Below are positions 20,505 through 30,261 of a stretch of 64,000 bases of DNA, piece after piece (position 1 is the stretch's first letter; each line of letters begins with the position of its first letter). The notes below the pieces were generated by a model that did not search any database, was not told the origin of the DNA, and worked only from the letters and a program-made list of their open reading frames with translations. A program made the position numbers and the translations under genes. Source of the DNA: Globodera rostochiensis (Eukaryota > Nematoda > Chromadorea > Rhabditida > Heteroderidae); the NCBI GenBank assembly GCA_018350325.1, contig JAEVLN010000011.1, positions 926,449 to 990,448 on the forward strand, given 5' to 3'.

Positions 20505-21690
20505 TTGAGTCAGGGGCATACAAAGTCCGCATGTTTTTAAAGGTTCTTAATTTCATCTTTAAATTGTTTGTCCCAACGACGTATGCTTTTTGTTGAAATC
20601 TTTAACAAATTAGCAATAACGGCATCATTCATTTTCGGATGTTTTCTTTTCATTTTCGCATATTTCTTTTAAAAAAATTCCAATTTTTGTTGCATCAGAA
20701 ATTCTATTGCTGGCAGGTTCAAATTTACGTTTCCATCGTCTAATTGTTCTTACACCTAAGCCCAATTTTTTTGCAATTTCCTCATCAAGTTCACGCATTA
20801 AAATGTTTTTTATTTTTGCCTTCTTACATTTGCTTTTTATTTCATCAAATTGTTTCAAAATTTTACTTTTTTCTAACTCAGAATAAACTTTGTTTGGGCT
20901 TATTTGATCGAGTTTCTTTTGTGAAGAATAATTATTCTCATCATTAACAGCATTTTTAAGTTCCATTTTCCATTGCCCTAGTGTACTTCTTCCAATATTT
21001 AACCTTTCCGCTATTTCGAAATCTCTAATTTTTGGGTTACTTTTTTTAATTTCACAATATTGCTTTAGTTTTTCCATTTTTTCTTCAAATGTATATGCGT
21101 TTTTTCGAGTTAAATCAAACTCTTTTTTTCCATTTTAAAATGGTAAAATTACCGACACCAAGACACATTGCTATTTGAGAATTATTTTTGTTCCATACTT
21201 TGGATGAATGTTTCCCTTTTTGTTTAGGTATATTCATTTTTCATTTTAATAAATTCTTCAACAATTACACGCTTTTGCTGCTCCGAATAAACCTATTGCG
21301 TCTTTTTATGAGTTTTGTGCCATTTTCTTGCACTTTTTGACATTTTTGTCCATCAATGCAATCATTTTGATCAGTTGAAGCAGCTTCATCTTCTCCGATA
21401 AACTCATTGTCGTCTTCCGACCAATTTTCATCATAAATTTCATCAAATATTTCTTTTATTTTTCTATTGACAAAACTTTCATAATGATCAGAAAAGCTTT
21501 GTTCATTTGGATTGGGCTGATCAGTTGATTTATTCTCAACTTCTGTTGTCTGTGTTTTATTATAAAAAGTCAATGTTTATTAATCATGCTTTTATTAAAA
21601 AGACCAAATCGTTCAAAGCTAATTTATTTAATATTCTTATCATCAAATTTGTTGCAAAGAACAAAATAATAATTAATAGCCAAATTTTTA
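20505..21690 (-). pseudogene. B-type secreted HTH family copy, several breaks
   Basis: Reading leftwards from 21,690 there is a decayed signal peptide without the ATG, then unrelated or scrambled sequence. The B-type linker (TQTTEVENKSTDQPNPNEQ to VQENGTKLIKRR, 21,265-21,573) includes an FDEIYDENWSED motif. Then come a frameshifted HTH unit 1 (21,080-21,300) and an open stretch at 20,625-21,077 with units 2 and 3. The last unit is broken by extra A bases near 20,670. The 3' flank TTGACTC/GACTTTGTATGCCCC is retained. Non-functional as a whole. Confidence 0.75.
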
Positions 21691-21958
21691 ATGGTTTTGT
21701 CTAAATTTTTAAATAAAACGCTTAATTTGATTTTATTTTATGTTTTAATTTTCATGTGCCTTAAAAATGCCGACTTTAGCAGCACATTTTTGGCTTAAGA
21801 ATTTTATTTTAGAATAAAGAAATTAAATATTTTGCTTTTCGAAATCAAATTTTACGCAAAAAAAGAAATATTGAAGTTATTTATTAATCTGATAGATTTA
21901 TTTGCGTTAGGAAATTAATTGAATGCTTCTTCAAACTATAATTAACTAACTATTTAAG

Positions 21959-22722
21959 CAGGGTGGGTCGCGGTCGGTTTTAAACCGGGGGTACCGGTTT
22001 TCGGTTAGGCCGGTTTTGTGACCCCCGGTTTGGTTTCGGTTTTTGGCCGACACCCGGTTAACCGAAACCGGTTTTTGGCAAACTATAGAGGGGGCCCCTT
22101 TGATTTTCAAATGCTTAATTTTTGGATGAATTTTCTTAACAATTATCGTTCAAATTTTAACCTTTTTTTATTACAAATCTCTTAATTTTGCCAACATTTT
22201 GGAAAGGCGACTCTTTTGTTTAGCAAACTATATAATTTTTAGACCAATTTTCTTAAGAAATTCAGTCAAAAAATTCAAAATTTTCTCGGAGCCGCCTAGA
22301 TGCTCCCCTCAGAAGTGAAACCAATGCTCAAAAACTTGTATTTTTGAAAAATTTTAAAATCAGCAAAATTCCTATTTCTACGCAATTTTTTTTAATAAAA
22401 ATTTTAAAAATTGTACAGGGGGGTCCGCCGAGAAAATTTTGGATTTTCGTCCACCATAGATGCGCACCGAAAGTGATAAAAAATAATTTACTCAGTCGGG
22501 AATGGGGTCACTCAACTTTGAACAGTTATTTGTTTTTTAAATATTCACTGAATTTGTCCAAGCAAAAAAATGAAAAGAAAAACTTGATTAATTGTACCTA
22601 ATTAAAAAAGTAAATTTAAAAACGTTTTGGATTGTTTAGACCCCCGGTTTTCGGTTTCGGTTTTTCGGCCAAAAAAGCCGGTTTTCGGTTTCGGTTTGGT
22701 TAACCGACCGTGACCCACCCTA
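21959..22722. mobile_element. hAT-like element, CGGTTTTCGGTTTC subterminal family
   Basis: The ends CAGGGTGGGTCGCGGTCGGTT and, inverted, TAGGGTGGGTCACGGTCGGT are flanked by a perfect octamer TATTTAAG (21951-21958 and 22723-22730). Both ends hold many copies of CCGGTTTTCGGTTTCGG in opposite orientation. The interior has TTTTCTTAACAA lines and a decayed hairpin (near 22,277). The paralogous region at 14630-14637 has the octamer once and no element, which confirms the boundaries. Confidence 0.9.
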
Positions 22723-22730
22723 TATTTAAG

Positions 22731-22919
22731 TTACCTATTCACTGAAAGATTAATAACAAATCATTTGTGCATTAAAAAAAGTGGCCAATTGATTGGCAGA
22801 TTATTTATTCTCTCCCTTCTCTCACCTAATTCATACCATTCTTCAACACACAAAAGCCATTTGCTTCCCACAAACTATGAAATCAAATGAGATTTTGCAC
22901 AAAATTTGCCTTGTAGGCA
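22731..22919 (+). promoter_or_regulatory. B-type upstream region
   Basis: The region is colinear with 14,638-14,744, including GTGGCCAATTGATTGGCA and GAGATTTTGCACAAAATTT, then an additional pyrimidine-rich segment before the ATG at 22920. Confidence 0.45.
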
Positions 22920-23270
22920 ATGAAATTTTGGCTATTAATTATTGTTTTAATTTCTGCAACGAATTTGATCAAAAATGCTGAATCAGTGAGCCAACCAAAA
23001 CTAAATAAAACATTTGATGAAATATTTGGAAAAGGTTGGGACGCGGAGGTGCCGGAATTTACAGAAACCAAAGAATGGCATAAAATGGAAACACAGACAA
23101 CAGAAGGGAGTCAAGGATTTTTAGGATAGAAGATAAACTCAAAAAGAAATAATGAGGTTATTGCTAATATTTTGAACATATCATCAAGAAGCTTACGTAA
23201 TTGGGAAAAGCAATTTACAGAAGAAATTCAGAACTTTTGGAAATTTACGGACTTTGTAGGCCCGACGACT
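22920..23270 (+). pseudogene. B-type family copy with internal deletion; 69-aa secreted peptide remains
   Basis: The ATG at 22920 opens 69 codons: a signal peptide (MKFWLLIIVLISATNLIKNA), one FDEIFGKGWDAE motif and EVPEFTETKEWHKMETQTTE, then a short novel tail and a stop at 23127-23129. Sequence for the end of the last HTH unit (equivalent to ADILNISSRSLRNWKKQF) resumes at about 23,150 in another frame, with the family 3' flank. About 800 bp of coding sequence were deleted. The short secreted product could still be made. Confidence 0.75.
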
Positions 23271-23280
23271 CAACGTTAAT

Positions 23281-24013
23281 TTCTAAAAGCCAAACAATCG
23301 CTGGGAAAATGCCGACTGTCGACCTAAATTAAATCTATTCAAAATGACATAAATTATAAAAAAATATATTCATAACTTTTAGTTGGTAGGGTCCAATTAC
23401 ATGAACCGTTGGCATTTACATTTAAATAATGCCAATTTATGAGATATTAACAAATGCTTTCCATTTGAAGCGGTCCAACCGTTTATGGGAAACGAAAAAT
23501 CACTCGTTCTCAAATTTTGCACTATTCTCTGCTCTGAACTTGTGAATAGTTCAAGAAAAGTAAAAAACAAAATCTTTAATTTGGAATACATTTCGGGCAG
23601 ATTATAGCGAAACAACCCGATGCAAATACTTTGAAATTGTTCATTTGAAGCAATAAATCTGGACCAAATTTTCGAGAGAATAATAGTTTTTAAAGTTAGT
23701 TTTCCTGGGTTCTCAATATGATTCGAAACCGTTTTAAAAAATCAGTTTCAGAATGAAAAAGGGTCAAACGTACATTCTAATTTAATTGCAATTATTATTT
23801 AAATTAATTTGTAATAAAGCAAATATTAAATAAATAAAATTCAATCGATTGCATATTTGAGTAAATAGTTAGTAAATTGTAGTTTGAACGAGCATTCCAA
23901 ACGATACAAATAATCATCAGACGGATAATATTTTATATAAAAAATAAAATATTTTCATTTGCGAACATTTGATTTTGTAAAACAAAATATTTAATTTTAT
24001 TCTGCAATAAAAA
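23281..24013. other. No recognised gene
   Basis: The region is AT-rich. About 23,870-23,930 resembles, inverted, the upstream sequence at 14,590-14,640, so it is probably family flank. Confidence 0.4.
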
Positions 24014-25143
24014 ATGAAATTCCATCTATTAATTTTTATTTCATTTTTTGCAACGAATTTGATCAAAAATGCTAATTCTGTGGGCGCAGGCGGACAAAGG
24101 CCAAAACTTTACAAATCATTTGATGAAATATTTGGAAAAGGATGGGATAATGAAACTAATGATTCAAAAGAGTTGAACGGTCGTCATGTTAAAGAAGAAG
24201 ATCAAGACGAAGCTCCAAACAATTCTGATCACAAAAATATTGATGAAATATTAAAACAGAAATTTGATGAAATTTATGATGAAAATTGGTCGGAAGACGA
24301 AAACACTTCAACGCCATCCCCAGATGATCTTGATCAGGAAAATTCTAAGAAACATTTGTCTGATCAAAATAACTCAACTCAAGATGAGAATGTTGATGGA
24401 CAGCAAAATGAGTCCAATGAATGTGATAAAATGAAATCTGATCATCAAAAACGTGAAATTATTCGAAAATTCCGTAAAATGAAAGATAATTATCGGGAAA
24501 AAGGAAACACCAAAGAATGGGTTAAAATTGAGATGAAAATCGCGAATAGTTTAAGTGCGAGTCGATCAACAATTTATAAATGGATCAAAGAATTGGGTCT
24601 AAACCAAGAAACAAAGTTTAAATCAAAGTTTTCTGATTTGGAAAAACGTAAAATTTTAAAACAATTTGAAAAGATTAAAAGCAAATGTACGAAGGCAAAA
24701 CTCAAAGGCGGTTCAAAACATGAACTCGATGAGAAAATTGCAAAAAAATTGGGCGTTTGTGCCAGAACAATTTATGAATGGAAACAAAAATTTGGCCTTT
24801 CTGTCGGCAAGAAAAAATTTTCTGAGTTAGAAAAACGTCAAATTTTAAAACAATTTGATCAGATTAAAAGCAAATGTAAGGAGGCAAAACTCAAAAACAT
24901 TTCAATAAATGAACTTGATGAGAAAATTGCAAAAAAATTATTTGTTTCCACCGCCAGAATTTATCAATGGAAGCGCGAATTTGGTCTTTCTGTCAGCAAT
25001 AAAATTTCTAACAACAAAAATTCGAATTTTGAAGAAATATGCCTAAATAAAAGAAAAGAATCCGAAAATGCATGATTTTGAAATTGCTGATTTGTTGAAA
25101 ATCTCAAAAAGCAACCTAAGTAAATGGAAAAAACAAAGGCTAG
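24014..25143 (+). pseudogene. Secreted HTH family gene split by Polinton-like insertion (5' part)
   Basis: The ATG at 24014 begins MKFHLLIFISFF. Signal peptide, FDEIFGKGWDNE and FDEIYDENWSED are intact, followed by four HTH units, one more than most copies (recognition parts SLSASRSTIYKWIKELGL, LGVCARTIYEWKQKFGL, FVSTARIYQWKREFGL, then the shorter last unit). Two bases are missing near 25,010 relative to the family, which shifts the frame before unit 4. The last codons are interrupted at 25,143/25,144 by the 6.4-kb element; the final codons and 3' flank resume at 31,568. The unspliced open frame stops at 25,075. Confidence 0.85.
25138..25143. repeat. Target-site duplication, left (GGCTAG)
   Basis: GGCTAG stands directly before the left terminal repeat and recurs at 31562-31567 directly after the right one. 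Removing the element and one copy rejoins the family reading W-K-K-Q-R-L-E-E-I-K. Confidence 0.92.
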
Positions 25144-25393
25144 AGTAGTCAATAACCGGGGACCGTCCCGAGTGAAGACACGTGTTTTGACATGTGTCTT
25201 CACACCTCTTTGAAGTTTTGCCGCCATTGGGGTACGGTAATGAGATGACAGTGGAAAAAAGGAAAGACGAGGAGGAGGAGGGGGGGGGGGAAGTGAGAGT
25301 AAGGAACGAAGGAAAGTTGTGTGTGTTATTTTCTTCTCTTTCTCTTCTCATGGGTTAGAGTGGTGTTTCAGCAAATGGTTATGGGGGGGGGGG
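25144..25393 (+). repeat. Left terminal inverted repeat
   Basis: About 250 bp matching the right terminus base for base except for a TA/AA change at positions 10-11 and homopolymer lengths. It includes an internal mirror GACACGTGTTTTGACATGTGTC.. and ends in a G run. Similar A/G-rich sequence then repeats imperfectly at about 25,390-25,630. Confidence 0.92.
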
Positions 25394-25768
25394 ATAAATC
25401 TTTACTTTTATGGATGAGGGGGGAGGCGATGATGACCAAAAATTACCTCACTTTCTTATGTAATATTGATTCTTCTTTGCACTGGCAAAAGAAAAATGTC
25501 ATCTGTACCTTTTTGAAAACAATTTTACTATTTTAATATTTCCTTTTTATGGGGGGGGGGGGATCAATGACCAGAAAAAATTGTCCTCATTTATTTGATA
25601 TTGATTTTTTGCAATGGTAAAGGAATAAATGTTTTGACCCATCCGATATTATTGTCCACAAAAAATTTTTTTTTGACAATTAAACTTTTACAATTTTTGA
25701 TTTAATAAATTTTACTCTGGATATTTTTTTTTGCTTAAATTGTTCAACAAATTTAAAAAATATACATA

Positions 25769-26802
25769 TTATTCAAAATTCAAACGTTCCTTTTTTACAA
25801 TACCCCCGCTGCCTGCTGGCTCTTGTTTGTCCGACTTTTTATTCTTTCTCTTATCCCACCAAATCCGTTTTCTGGCAGTAGCTTTCTTCAGAGTTGTCTT
25901 CGACATCGTTGACGAAGAAGCAACGGATGAACTTTCCAGCCGTAAGTCCAAGTCAGACGCTTCTTCATTCCCTTCCTCATCTTCCTCCTCCTCCCCCTCC
26001 TCCTCCCCCTCCTCCTCCCCCTCCTCCTCCTCCTCCTCCTCCTCCTCCTCCAATCCGTTTTCGCGCTGCAGTGCCGAACGCTCAGCCGCTTTTCGTCCTT
26101 CCTTTTTGCCTCTTTTGTTACGACGAGAGCTGGAGTTTGAAACAGCTCCAACAGAAAAGGCCTAAAAAATTATATTTAAAAAAACGTTTATTTTTTTTGC
26201 TTACATCTTCGCCGGTTCCAATTAAATTGGAGGTTTCTTCTATCCCTCCGTCCGCTCGCACATCGACCACAATTTCATCCATCATTTGGGCAGCATTTTG
26301 ATATGCCGCTAATTCCTCCCGCAATAAAGCATTTTCGTCCCGAATTCTTGAAGTTTCTTCCAAGAATTGGGACAAAAGCTCCTTTTGGTTCTAAATTGGA
26401 TTTTTTTTAAAATTGGTCAATATTTCTTACAATGTCATCAATTTCTGCGTAAGTACGCCCAACTCCCCACCCGAAGTCAGAAGTACAACATTCCCACTCA
26501 ATAAGATAGTAAACAAATGTTTCACGACACGTTTCCGTGCAAACGACCGTAAACGGGCCTTAAAATAATTTTTTTATTTTTTGATTTAAATCAATTTTAC
26601 CATCAATTATTTTGTTGATGACTGACGTCACGCCTCTATAGGCTTTTTTGTACAATTCCGGGTCGCGCAGTTTCAGCGCGTACATCTCCGGGTGATGATG
26701 ATTGCCGCGACATTTGCGCACGGCTTCTTTTTTGGCCTTCACTTCGCGCACGCGTTTTTTTCGCCGACAGTCGTTGCACAAACCGCACTTGCACTCGGGC
26801 AT
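25769..26802 (-). CDS. Four-exon acidic coiled-coil protein (302 aa), unknown function
   Basis: Exons are 26802-26601, 26558-26431, 26390-26205 and 26161-25769. Introns of 42, 40 and 43 nt all have GT..AG ends and keep one frame; each single exon alone would end in a stop. Residues 1-50 are basic with CxCxxC (MPECKCGLCNDC) and an HHHPEMYALKLRDPELYKKAY segment. Residues 68-110 are Cys/Trp/Tyr-rich (two CC or CxxxC pairs). Residues 111-145 look like a coiled coil (ENALLREELAAYQN). A long Glu run and Ser-rich stretch follow, then a basic tail (KTTLKKATARKRIWWDKRKNKK). The Cys pattern could bind metal. No family recognised; the basic tail and acidic run suit nucleic-acid or virion binding, but that is a guess. 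Confidence 0.7.
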
Positions 26803-26890
26803 TGTAAAAATTTATCTAAATAATTGTTTAAATTAAAGTATTTCTGTGCAATCCTGCCTCTTAATCCTTTTCCATGCCAATCATTATATT

Positions 26891-27935
26891 ATCAAATCAT
26901 TCTTTTATCGTCTGTCTGAAAGGGATAAAGCCTAAAAACCTTAACTAGCTTTCAGAGCCCTAACTCAATGAGTTAACTGAGTTTGGCGCTTAACGGCGAC
27001 TAATCAGTCCGGGGAGCTGGAGTTAGTCTGTTCTTTTCATCTCATTTCTCTATCAATTTTATCAAATCATTCTTTTATCGTCTGTCTGAAAGGGATAAGG
27101 CCTAAAAACCTTAACTAACTTTTCAGAACCCTAACTCAATGAGTTAACTGAGTTTGGCGCTTAACGGCGACTAATCAGTCCGGGGAGCTGGAGTTAGTCT
27201 GTTCCTTTCATCTCATTTCTCTATCAATTTTATCAAATCATACTTTCATCATCTGTCTGAAAGGGATAAGGCCTAAAAACCTTAACTAGCTTTCAGAGCC
27301 CTAACTCAATGAGTTAACTGAGTTTGGCGCTTACGGCGACTAATCAGTCCGGGGAGCTGGAGTTAGTCTTTTCCTTTCATCTCATTTCTCTATCAATATT
27401 ATCAAATCATTCTTTTATCGTCTGTCTGAAAGGGATAAGGCCTAAAAACCTTAACTAGCTTTCAGAACCCTAACTCAATGAGTTAACTGAGTTTGGCGCT
27501 TAACGGCGACTAATCAGTCCGGGGAGCTGGAGTTAGTCTGTTCCTTTCATCTCATTTCTCTATCAATATTATCAAATCATTCTTTCATCATCTGTCTGAA
27601 AGGGATAAGGCCTAAAAACCTTAACTAGCTTTCAGAGCCCTAACTCAATGAGTTAACTGAGTTTGGCGCTTAACGGCGACTAATCAGTCCGGGGAGCTGG
27701 AGTTAGTCTGTTCCTTTCATCTCATTTCTCTATCAATTTTATCAAATTATACTTTCATCATCTGTCTGAAAGGGATAAGGCCTAAAAACCTTAACTAACT
27801 TTTCAGAACCTTAACTCAAAGAGTTAACTGAGTTTGGCGCTTAACGGCGACTAATCAGTCCGGGGAGCTGGAGTTAGTCTGTTCCTTTCATATCATTTCT
27901 CTAGCAATTTTATCAAATCATTTTTCATCATCTGT
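26891..27935. repeat. 170-bp tandem array, six copies plus partial
   Basis: TCTGTCTGAAAGGGATAA recurs at about 26911, 27081, 27252, 27421, 27591 and 27761, a period of 169-171 bp, with over 95 percent identity by eye. Each unit includes the inverted repeat TAACTCAATGAGTTA and the conserved AATCAGTCCGGGGAGCTGG. The last partial unit overlaps the 3' end of the ATPase frame (TCATCATCTGTC). The array separates the ATPase from the 302-aa gene. Confidence 0.92.
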
Positions 27936-28400
27936 CACAGACCATCGTCTAGAGGCCCAACGCATCAACATTAGATATTGAGCATTTTGGCGAGCAACTT
28001 TAATTTTTCGCTCAAACAAATTCTGAGTCACAAAAACGACGGCAAAATTCTGGTGATGAGACTTCTTAGTGAAGAGAGCACTAAGCGACGACTCATCAAC
28101 GGATAACAAAAGATCATCGAGGATAAGAGGTAAAGGTTTTTCCAGTCGTCTGATAAGTTCTTCGGGAGGCACTCCGGGGTATACATTAACATCACTTTTT
28201 TGAAGGACCGGCACTATGCTAGACATTTCGCCAAACGCATAAAGTGTTGACGCTGGTTCTGGACTAATTAGCTCCGAGGCTTCGGCAATAAATTTTAGCA
28301 GAAAAATGCTTTTCCCGCTTCCCGAAGGTCCCGAAATTATCATACCAAAAGGCATTTTTAGTGTAAGGTCTTTATCGGAAAACGATTGAGAATTAATCAT
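27918..28400 (-). CDS. A32/FtsK-HerA-type genome-packaging ATPase (160 aa)
   Basis: The ATG at 28400 starts the only ORF here with a clear family. It has Walker A GPSGSGKS at residues 24-31, the conserved YAFGE at 54-58, Walker B PLILDDLL at 91-98 and VFVTQNLF at 122-129, the order seen in packaging ATPases of Polintons and large DNA viruses. Such enzymes drive DNA into capsids using ATP. At 160 residues it is short. The C-terminus after the RQNAQYLMLM strand departs from the usual pattern and ends (WSVTDDEK) where the first 170-bp repeat begins, so the array has probably truncated or replaced the end. Catalytic motifs are intact. Confidence 0.85.
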   Translation of the reverse strand: MINSQSFSDKDLTLKMPFGMIISGPSGSGKSIFLLKFIAEASELISPEPASTLYAFGEMSSIVPVLQKSDVNVYPGVPPEELIRRLEKPLPLILDDLLLSVDESSLSALFTKKSHHQNFAVVFVTQNLFERKIKVARQNAQYLMLMRWASRRWSVTDDEK

Positions 28401-28451
28401 TTTAAATTAAAATGTTTGCAACTGCAAATTTTATGAAACATAAATAGGAAA

Positions 28452-28751
28452 CTAAGGTTTTGGTGTGATTGTCGCGATCGCTTTTATTTTTTCCTCTTCT
28501 TTAGTTTCTTTCTTTCTTTTCTTAGGTTTATCCTTTTGTGCGATGTCCAGGTGAGTGGTGACTGCTGAAACGCTTTCAAGAAATTCCTCAAGAATTTCTT
28601 GATCGGTCTGTTCTTTTGTCAAAGCTTGTTGCTGTTGCTGCTGAAAGTGCTGCAAAAAAATCTGAGGCGTCACCTTTAGGTTGTTTTGGAGCTTTTTTGT
28701 GTTGCCTCTGCCCATTACTAATCCCTGCTGTTGCTGCTGAAAGGGCCGCAA
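28452..28751 (-). CDS. Overlapping +1-frame C-terminal extension of ALSAAT protein
   Basis: The frame is open for 99 codons, overlapping the end of the upstream gene by about 160 bp. The part after 28588 encodes a sequence with EILEEFLESVSAVTT (similar to the upstream repeat), then KPKKRKKETKEEEKIK, a strongly basic tail, and a stop at 28452-28454, 52 bp before the ATPase ATG. No ATG starts this frame at a sensible place, so it is more likely a continuation reached by a +1 shift, or the result of a one-base indel, than a separate gene. Confidence 0.45.
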   Translation of the reverse strand: MRPFQQQQQGLVMGRGNTKKLQNNLKVTPQIFLQHFQQQQQQALTKEQTDQEILEEFLESVSAVTTHLDIAQKDKPKKRKKETKEEEKIKAIATITPKP

Positions 28752-29515
28752 AGAACTCGGGCGTATCGGGTTGTTTCGATTGGTTATTCGGTTGGGTATT
28801 CATTCCCGCTGTCGCTGCCGAAAGGGCTTCCATAAAGACGGCTGCATCTGCTTTTTGCGATTTATTGTTGTCTACATCCATCCCCGTTGTCGCTGCCGAA
28901 AGGGCTTCCATAAAGACTGACGCATCTGCCTGTTGTGGCTTCGGCTTTTTCTTATCGACAACCATTCCTGTTGTCGCGGCTGATAGAGCAGCAATGAAAT
29001 CAGCGTCATTGTATGGTTGTTCATGCGATGGCTTTACATTTTGCTGACGCGGAGTAAGCTTAGATGGAGGAAGCTTAGGCGGAGGAGGTGGAGGAGGCAA
29101 CGAATATAATTGTTTCGGTGTGCAAACTTCCTCTCGAACACCGTGATCAACATTGAATACACGTCCCCTGTTTCGAATCTAATTTTTTATGTTAAGACAA
29201 TTTCTTTGAAAATACATAAAAAACCTTGAAAAAAGTGTATCCAGGCATCTCGTAGACAAAATCAAACGGGACGAATTTTGGGCTAGTTTTAAACCGTGTA
29301 CACCAGATCGTCACTCCCTCTTTGGAGATACACCATTCTGTCTCGGCTTCCGTGGCTTTACATTCCCTGCATTTGCCGACAATGTCAAAGGCAATACGGC
29401 GTGGGACGGCGATTCGTTCGCTGGCCACTATTATACCATTAATAGTCTGGCTTATATCAACTGTGGGCAAGACTTGGTCCATTATTAATTTTTTATCATT
29501 CAAATTAAGAGCCAT
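28588..29515 (-). CDS. Two-exon protein with five ALSAAT repeats (293 aa)
   Basis: Exon 1 is 29515-29225 (97 codons), the intron 29224-29179 (46 nt, GT..AG, phase 0) and exon 2 29178-28588. The first exon encodes a compact domain with CRECK, a WC and a second WC, unknown to me. Exon 2 has a Pro-rich stretch, then five spaced repeats of the type (D)A..F..ALSAAT.GM separated by Gln/Lys-rich linkers. Inside the fifth repeat the frame stops at 28588. The +1 frame stays open from 28751 to 28452 and carries a Gln-rich and Lys-rich tail with an EEFLESVSAVTT segment that looks like a sixth repeat. A 7-T run at 28654-28660 could be the slip or indel point. TATAAAAGG lies about 50 bp upstream of the ATG. 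Could be a structural or scaffold protein; function unknown. Confidence 0.65.
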
Positions 29516-29757
29516 GAGGATTTAAAATGATTATGAGAATGTGTCGGATACCCAGATTTTTCAGCCTTTTATACTCAATTTTAACAATATTGCTTTATTT
29601 TGAGATGACCCTTCCTTTTCTCCCGATATCTTTTGGTTCTCGAAGAACCCTTTCGCATACACAAAAAGTAGGCCAAATATAAGAACGCTCATCATTGGCA
29701 AACAAAATTGATTTTCCGATTGGTTCTGCACTAATCCTTATAAAAATTTTTTAAAAA
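29516..29757. promoter_or_regulatory. Divergent promoter of the Polinton-like element
   Basis: Between the oppositely oriented starts at 29515 (-) and 29758 (+) there is TATAAAAGG on the minus strand (29573-29565) and TATAAAA on the plus strand (29739-29745). Both are the expected kind of core promoter motif for the flanking genes. Confidence 0.55.
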
Positions 29758-29971
29758 ATGTCTCGCCCAACCTTACCTCTCCTGCCCGTTTACCAGAAAA
29801 AGCATCGAACCGTGATTAAAAAGGTAAACATTTTTTAATATTTCATAATTGTAGTTATTGCAGATTTACGTCCGCACAACGCCGCGCAATAACAGCGACT
29901 GTTGCGGTTGGTGCATTGCTCTTATAGCACTTTTCTTTTTAGCGTGGTACTTATGTATGTTGTTATGTTAA
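29758..29971 (+). CDS. Two-exon 57-aa single-pass membrane peptide
   Basis: Exon 1 is 29758-29823 and exon 2 29864-29971, joined across a 40-nt intron (GTAAAC to TTATTGCAG) in phase 0. The product has a basic N-terminal part (MSRPTLPLLPVYQKKHRTVIKK), then CCGWCIALIALFFLAWYLCMLLC, a Cys-rich hydrophobic C-terminal helix ending at the stop. It is a tail-anchored or single-pass topology with the positive side in the cytoplasm. Function unknown; small membrane peptides are common in DNA viruses, but homology cannot be judged by eye at this length. Confidence 0.6.
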
Positions 29972-30261
29972 ATTTATTTTTATTTTCATATTAATTATTT
30001 AAGAAGCCATCCCCAAAGCGATACGGGGGGAGAATGAGGGGAATAGCTAATACCGTTATTGATCTTTTTTTAATTGTGTCTTAATACTTCCCGCCCCCCC
30101 CTTTTTTTCACACCTTCCAATCACTCTGCGACGATTATTTCGGTAAATATTTAAAAACCACCCGAAAGAAAATGATTAAAATAAAAAATATTAAATCAAA
30201 AAACAGATAATTCATTCATCCTTCTTCCTTAAATTCAGACATCCTTCTTCCCGCTCCTGTC
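29972..30261. other. Intergenic part of the element
   Basis: AT-rich, with a C-run at about 30,093-30,101. No gene recognised. Confidence 0.35.

Noticed and set aside
24014..25075. Intact 353-residue gene ending at 25,075
   Set aside because: The last 20 codons are out of frame with the family; homologous codons continue in another frame to 25,137 and then after the 6.4-kb insertion, so the copy is broken.
25894..26301. Plus-strand ORF with a long Pro run, and minus-strand Arg-run frame at 25888-26151
   Set aside because: Both are shadows of the Glu-run codons (GAG repeat) of the four-exon minus-strand gene, which has consistent splice sites and frame.
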